DNA from: Anisus vortex
Lineage: Eukaryota; Mollusca; Gastropoda; Planorbidae
Assembly (NCBI GenBank): GCA_949126835.1
Contig: OX421505.1
Location: 7,820,587-7,884,586 of the forward strand
Direction: 5' to 3'
DNA length: 64,000 nucleotides
Both the position numbers and the translations under genes were made by a program. This document shows positions 58,986 to 64,000 of the stretch, one piece after another. Position 1 is the first letter of the stretch. Each line of letters begins with the position of its first letter. The notes under the pieces are model-generated. The model saw nothing but the letters and a program-made list of their open reading frames with translations. It made no database searches and was not told the DNA's origin.

Positions 58986-59312
58986 GCTTTCCCACTCTCG
59001 ACAAACATTTTAGGACACCCCTCCATGGACTTCGGTCTAACAGTATCCATCTCTCTGTCTCCAACTCTTTCTCGCCCCATCTCTTCTTCTAACAAAACTT
59101 TAAGTTAACACAATCCTAACGATCACGCATTCCTTCTTTCTGCCTTGCTCAATCTCTGTATCTCTTACTTCATTCTTCTCTCAAACTCTGTCTCTCTCTT
59201 TCCTGCGTGCCATCTTTTACTTGTCTCATTGTCAGTACTTACTTTCCTTACTCTGTCTACACTTATTTCTCTCTTCGTCTCTTTTCGCTAACAAAACTTT
59301 GTGTTAACCAAC
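58986..59312. repeat. CT-rich inner end of left arm
   Basis: It holds a ~190-bp block (TTCTGCCTTGCTCAATCTCT, then CTCTCAAACTCTGTCTCTCT) that is repeated, diverged, in the first half of the spacer. Confidence 0.6.
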
Positions 59313-59679
59313 CCTAACACGTACACATTCCATCTTTCTGCCTTGTTCAATCTCTGTATGCCTAACTCTTACTTCATACTTCTCTCAAACTCTGTCTCTC
59401 TCTCTAAAAACACTTTATGTTCAGCAAACCCTAAAACATATTCCACTTCACAGCGTTCCCTCTTTCTGCACTATAATCATTTTGATATGTAATTGATTTA
59501 GGAGATATTTCTATGATAGGCCTGAGAAGGAAAGTAATGGGAATGACAAGGGTTGTATAGGTGGTGAGTGGCATTATGTGTTACGAAAATTATTCCCACT
59601 ACTATTAGTAAATGTTGGTTAGGTAATTAACGTTTCCATAGATAGTTTGGTAAAATTTGGCAAAATTTAGACAGTAATA
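59313..59679. other. asymmetric spacer at the palindrome centre
   Basis: The first half (to about 59420) is a second copy of the CT-rich block in the left arm, so it has no partner on the right. The second half is ordinary AT-rich sequence. A 367-bp unique loop lets the arms pair as a stem. No gene is visible. Confidence 0.85.
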
Positions 59680-60005
59680 GTTGGTTAACACAAAGTTTTG
59701 TTAGCGAAAAGAGACGAAGAGAGAAATAAGTGTAGACAGAGTAAGGAAAGTAAGTACTGACAATGAGACAAGTAAAAGATGGCACGCAGGAAAGAGAGAG
59801 ACAGAGTTTGAGAGAAGAATGAAGTAAGAGATACAGAGATTGAGCAAGGCAGAAAGAAGGAATGCGTGATCGTTAGGATTGTGTTAACTTAAAGTTTTGT
59901 TAGAAGAAGAGATGGGGCGAGAAAGAGTTGGAGACAGAGAGATGGATACTGTTAGACCGAAGTCCATGGAGGGGTGTCCTAAAATGTTTGTCGAGAGTGG
60001 GAAAG
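59680..60005. repeat. GA-rich inner end of right arm
   Basis: Exact reverse complement of 58987-59312 in the positions checked. Confidence 0.8.
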
Positions 60006-60006
60006 C

Positions 60007-61352
60007 TTTTAAGAAAAAGTGTTTTTGAGCGAGAGCTAGTGTGAAAGATTTTGGGAAGGTTAACTTAAAGATTTTGTCGAGAGTGTAAAAGATTTTGGGG
60101 AGGTGAACTTCAACTTAAAAAGTTTTCGAGAGTGTCAAAGATTTTGGGAAGGTGAAGTTAAAAAAGTTTGTCGGGAGAGATTGCGAGTTTGGGAAGGTGA
60201 ACTAAGAAAAAGTTTGTCAAGCGAGAGCTAGTGTGAAAGATTTTGGGAAGGTGAACTTAAAAAGTTTGTCGAGAGTGTCAAAGATTTGGGAAGGTGAACT
60301 TCAACTTAAAAAGTTTGTCGAGAGTGTAAAAGATTTTGGGGAGGTGAACTTCAACTTAAAAAAGTTTGTCAGGAGAGAGAGAGATTTTGGGAAGGTGACC
60401 TTAAAAAAGTTTGTCAGGAGAGAGAGAGTTTGAAAAGTTGTACTTAAAAAAGTTTGTCAGGAGAGAGAGATTTTGGGAAGGTGAACTTAAAAAAGTTTGT
60501 CAGGAGAGAGAGAGTTTGAAAAGTTGTACTTAAAAAAGTTTGTTAGGAGAGAGAGACTTTGAAAAGTTGTACTTAAAAAAGTTTGTCAGGAGAGAGAGAT
60601 TTTGGGAAGGTGAACTTACAAAAGTTTGTCAGGAGAGAGAGAGTTTGAAAAGTTGTACTTAAAAAAGTTTGTTAGGAGAGAGAGATTTTGGGAAGGTGAA
60701 CTTACAAAAGTTTGTCAGGAGAGAGAGAGTTTGAAAAGTTGTACTTAAAAAAGTTTGTTAGGAGAGAGAGAGTTTGAAAAGTTGTACTTAAAAAAGTTTG
60801 TCAGGAGAGAGAGATTTTGGGAAGGTGAACTTACAAAAGTTTGTCAGGAGAGAGAGAGTTTGAAAAGTTGTACTTAAAAAAGTTTGTTAGGAGAGAGAGA
60901 TTTTGGGAAGGTGAACTTACAAAAGTTTGTCAGGAGAGAGAGATTTTGGGAAGGTGACCTTAAAAAAGTTTGTTAGGAGAGAAAGAGTTTGAAAAGTTGT
61001 ACTTAAAAAAGTTTGTTAGGAGAGAGAGAGTTTGAAAAGTTGTACTTAAAAAAGTTTGTCAGGAGAAAGAGATTTTGGGAAGGTGAACTTAAAAAAGTTT
61101 GTCAGGAGAGAGAGAGTTTGAAAAGTTGTACTTAAAAAAGTTTGTCAGGAGAGAGAGATTTTGGGAAGGTGAACTTACAAAAGTTTGTCAGGAGAGAGAG
61201 AGATTTTGGGAAGACGTACTTAAAAAAGTTTGTCTGGAGAGAGAGATTTTGGGAAGGTGTCCTACAAAGTTTTTTTGCGAGAGAGAAAAATTTTAAAAAA
61301 GGTTGTCTACAAAGTTTTTTGAGAGAGGGAGAGTTTGAGAAATTGTACTTAA
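60007..61352. repeat. 43-bp-class minisatellite, right arm
   Basis: Reverse complement of the left array, with the same irregular order of unit types. Short frames through it (MSGERDFGK-type) are translations of the repeat and are not genes. Confidence 0.9.
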
Positions 61353-61436
61353 AATTTTTTTCGAGAAAGAGATAAGAAGTTAGTAAAAAAAGGCAGAGAT
61401 TGAAGAAGACAATTAAAAAAGTGGGAACGTTGTTGA

Positions 61437-61752
61437 CGGTTAGGTTTGGCGTGACCCTGGGAATGTTAGGTTTTAGATTTTCTCACTGTCAGGTAAGTGC
61501 AATAACATCTGGACAGGAAGTCGTTAACTTGGTCAGCGCCCAGCGACCAGATAATTGATTCAACACCTGGACAGGAAACCATTACCCTGGTCGTGGGAAT
61601 GTTAGCTTTTAGGTTTTCTCACGGTCAGGTAAGTGCAAAAACATCTGGACAGGAAGCCATTACCTGGCACAGCGGGCGACGGCCCGATAATGGATTCAAC
61701 ACCTGGACAGGAAGTCGTTACCTTGGTCAGCGCCTAGCGGGCAGCTGTTTAA
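61437..61752. repeat. ~180-bp duplication with ACAGGAAG sites, upstream of Bcl-2 (right)
   Basis: Mirror of 57240-57555. GGACAGGAAGTCGTTA and GGACAGGAAGCCATTAC carry the ETS-like core. It lies in the presumed promoter region of the right Bcl-2 copy. Confidence 0.6.
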
Positions 61753-61920
61753 CACCTGCTCGTTAAATGTTTGCTTGTCAGATGGTGGTCTTTTTCCACT
61801 ATTCAGCAAATTTTTATAAAATTATGTAGTCTTCCTTATTCAGTTGTTTAAAAGTGTTGTGGTTTTTCGTTAAGTAAAACGGTTATTTTTGTAATTCTTA
61901 TTAGTTCTCGTGAAAATAAT

Positions 61921-62632
61921 ATGTCTATAGGACATGAAAATACGCGTAGCATTGCGGTGGATTACATAAAATATCGTTTACAATGCAATGGGTATACTTG
62001 GAGAAACGATGGTCGGCATGAAAGTATTATCAACACTCCGAATTCTGTTCAAAATGCTATGAGAATACTAGGAGATGAATTTGAAGAACGATTTAAGAAT
62101 AGATTTGATAACCTAATAGATGGTCTAGTCATAACTGATGACAATGCGTATGACACTTTCACATCGATCGTTATAGAAATATTTTGTGAGGATATAAATT
62201 GGGGACGAATTGTGGCGTTGTTTGACTTTTCGGGTCAATTTGCAGCTCGGTGTTTTCAACTAAAGAAATACCACCTAGTAGATAATCTTCTAGAATGGTT
62301 AACAACATATATTGATATACATCTGTCGAGTTGGCTAAATAGTCATAATAACTGGGTAAGTAATAGGTTTACAAGAGTAACAAAGACACTCTTTAAACAA
62401 AAATCATCCTATAGAAAGTTAAATATAAAAGCGTATATTAAACTAGCTTCCATCTTCTTCAACACAGGAAGGGTTTTTGGAATTCAAGTCTGGTAGAGGT
62501 GAGAATAAAAATGGCAGCTCTTGGCCCTCACTTAAGACAATCCTAGGCTGTGCTGCTGCAGGCATTGGGATCTTGACACTTTGTGCACTTTTCGCTCTAC
62601 AAATCCTGAACACTGAGAATCGAATATTATAA
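61921..62632 (+). CDS. Bcl-2 family anti-apoptotic-type protein, right copy
   Basis: The CDS is join(61921..62355,62468..62632), 199 residues. Exon one ends at codon 145, a Trp (AAC TGG|GTAAGT), and exon two starts GAAGGG after TTCTTCAACACAG. The join completes BH2 as SHNNW|EGFLEF. Bcl-2 family genes of many animals carry an intron at this same Trp, so the structure is ancestral and argues that the gene was taken from genomic DNA rather than from an mRNA. Key residues: BH3 L-x-x-x-G-D-E core as RILGDEF, BH1 NWGR at 93-96 with the Arg that usually binds the BH3 Asp, and a C-terminal anchor. Two AATAAA signals follow at 62634 and 62638. The unspliced frame would stop at 62496 without the anchor. 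Both copies are free of damage. Confidence 0.92.
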
Positions 62633-62731
62633 AAATAAATAAACTACCAGTCATGTTGTTGTTGTTTTATTCTCTGTTTGATGTACTTGAACGCAAATAA
62701 AAAAAAAAAAAAATTAAAACTTTCTTTGTTT

Positions 62732-63087
62732 ACTGCTTAAAAAATTATTTACATGGTTACTGCCCTTGTATGCCACGTAAATCGGACGCCATCTTACTTC
62801 CGGTTCATCAGCATGTGGAACAGTGGAGTCAACAACTTCAATACACCCCTTCCATCATCTTGTCTACAACCATAAAGTTAATTAAAAATACAAAAATTAC
62901 AAATTTAATTACACGGTTACTGCCCTTGTATGCCACGTACATCGGACGCCATCTTGTTTTCCGGTATCTTTAATTAAACCACGATGATAAAATCACGTGT
63001 AACACTACACAAAAATAATCACATGGAACACTCGGATCGGCCATCTTGGATCCGCCCCCTTCTGACCCGCCATATTGGACATCACTT
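62732..63087. promoter_or_regulatory. YY1/ETS-like motif cluster with 46-bp duplication, right arm
   Basis: Mirror of 55905-56260; it lies just beyond the Bcl-2 polyadenylation signals. Confidence 0.5.
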
Positions 63088-63089
63088 GA

Positions 63090-64000
63090 AACACTTAAGT
63101 TACTTAAATTTTAAAATGTTTAATCCTATTAAGTAAAAATTACACGACAAAAATTAAAAGATACAACCATTTAACAAACTGACTTTTAAAAGTTAAAGAG
63201 ACACTTATTAGACAGTTATTCAAAATACGCATACACTAAAATAATGTACTTTGTGAACGATCAAAAGATCTGGACTTTATATTTTGTCCTGGAGTTCTAA
63301 AAATGTTTAGAGTTTAGGCTTTTAAAACAATGATTATCAATTCACATTAGAAATACGTATGTTTAAAAGGGAAAATTTTAAATTAGTTGAGTAAAATATA
63401 TTTACATGTATTATCAATTAAAATTGAAAGAATAATTAAATGATACAAATGTTAACTATGTAAGTATAAAGTTCGTAAATAAAAAGGGTGACTTATTAAA
63501 GAATTTAAACAAAAGTTATATAATGTAAGCCTTAATTAAAGAAATATACGCCTCTTAATAAGTAAAAACTCGCCTTACAAGATATGTATGACTTTAAAAA
63601 AAATAAAATTCGTTAATTAATTTCGTATAAAATATAGAAATTACTAGTTTTAGTACGTAAAAAATTGTATTTACTTATCGTTTAAATTGTAAAATATATA
63701 AGTTTAAAAAAAAAAAAGAAAATCACGCCTTTTAGTAAGTAAATAAAGAATCTTAAAATTCAGTTATCAATAGAAAATTAAGAAAATTTAAATTCAAAAG
63801 ATACACATTTAAAATAGGTAAGTATAAAATAAAGGGAATAATGATGTTATAGTAAGTCAAACATTGCAGTTAACGATTAAACAATTGAAATTATTTAAAT
63901 TGAAAAGCGAAATATTTAAAAAACGAATACTCGAAATACAAAGAAAAAATAACCCCAAAACTAATCCAAATGATAAAAAAAAAAAAAAACATAAAAAAAA
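63090..64000. repeat. AT-rich outer part of right arm, cut by window end
   Basis: Reverse complement of 54992-55902, including matching homopolymer lengths (A15 at 63975-63989 against T15 on the left). No gene is visible. The element continues past the window. Confidence 0.85.

Larger units (their letters stand above)
53320..64000. mobile_element. giant inverted-repeat (foldback-like) element carrying Bcl-2
   Basis: The left arm seen as an inverted repeat is 54992-59312 and the right arm is 59680-64000. Every position x pairs with 118992-x. Sampled blocks across both arms are identical except for one base (A at 56283, A at 62709 where T is expected). The spacer is 59313-59679. The right edge of the window cuts the element. 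If symmetrical, it would run to about 65670, about 12.35 kb in all. The left end is taken as 53320, where a SINE is broken. No transposase is visible. Alternatives are a recent non-mobile inverted duplication or, less likely given the spacer and mismatch, an assembly fold-back. Confidence 0.75.

Noticed and set aside
54992..64000. The palindrome as a pure sequencing fold-back
   Set aside because: A 367-bp unpaired loop and at least one base difference between arms do not fit a missed-adapter read. It is not excluded without read data and is noted in the findings.

Overview
The window reads as AT-rich, repeat-dominated invertebrate nuclear DNA. Spliced genes with long introns, animal-type non-LTR retrotransposons, hAT, piggyBac and Harbinger-like elements, tRNA-derived SINEs and a multi-exon C-type lectin fit a mollusc, most likely a gastropod. 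That assignment is inference; no diagnostic marker gene is present. Very little is host coding sequence: most open frames are transposon remnants or translated tandem repeats.

Layout. 1-14.6 kb: a non-LTR fragment, a hAT insertion (1167-4858) holding a nested terminal-inverted-repeat element, a 40-bp tandem array, a hAT-like repeat with a Harbinger-like MITE inside it, then a C-type lectin gene on the minus strand (exons 9765-9901, 10674-10856, 14461-14649) whose introns hold a 450-bp TTAA MITE, a SINE and an I-type LINE. 14.7-27 kb: SINEs, LINE 3' ends, a zone rich in the palindrome TAGGCCTA (about 17.6-22.2 kb) and fragments of an unrecognised small membrane-protein gene. 27.2-47.2 kb: a diverged second copy of much of the first 14 kb, with a (TA)n tract, 40-bp array, piggyBac element, Gypsy remnant, a three-level transposon nest, 377-bp and 66-bp tandem arrays, and a lectin pseudogene whose exon 2 is split by a LINE with a 10-bp target-site duplication. 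47.4-53.3 kb: a 33-bp minisatellite, SINEs, LINE fragments and one plausible host exon.

53.32-64.0 kb is the most unusual part. It is a giant, almost perfect inverted repeat centred at 59496, with at least 4321 bp per arm inside the window and a 367-bp spacer, and it runs past the right edge. Each arm carries a complete two-exon Bcl-2 family gene (BH4, BH3, BH1, BH2 and a C-terminal membrane anchor) that keeps the intron inside BH2. The two genes point away from the centre. The arms also carry an ETS-motif duplication, a 43-bp-class minisatellite, an AT-rich tandem array, and (left arm only in view) an outer end packed with nuclear-receptor, ETS, CRE and YY1-like motifs. The outer left end interrupts a SINE. 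It looks like a foldback-type mobile element, or a recent inverted duplication, that has captured an apoptosis regulator from genomic DNA.
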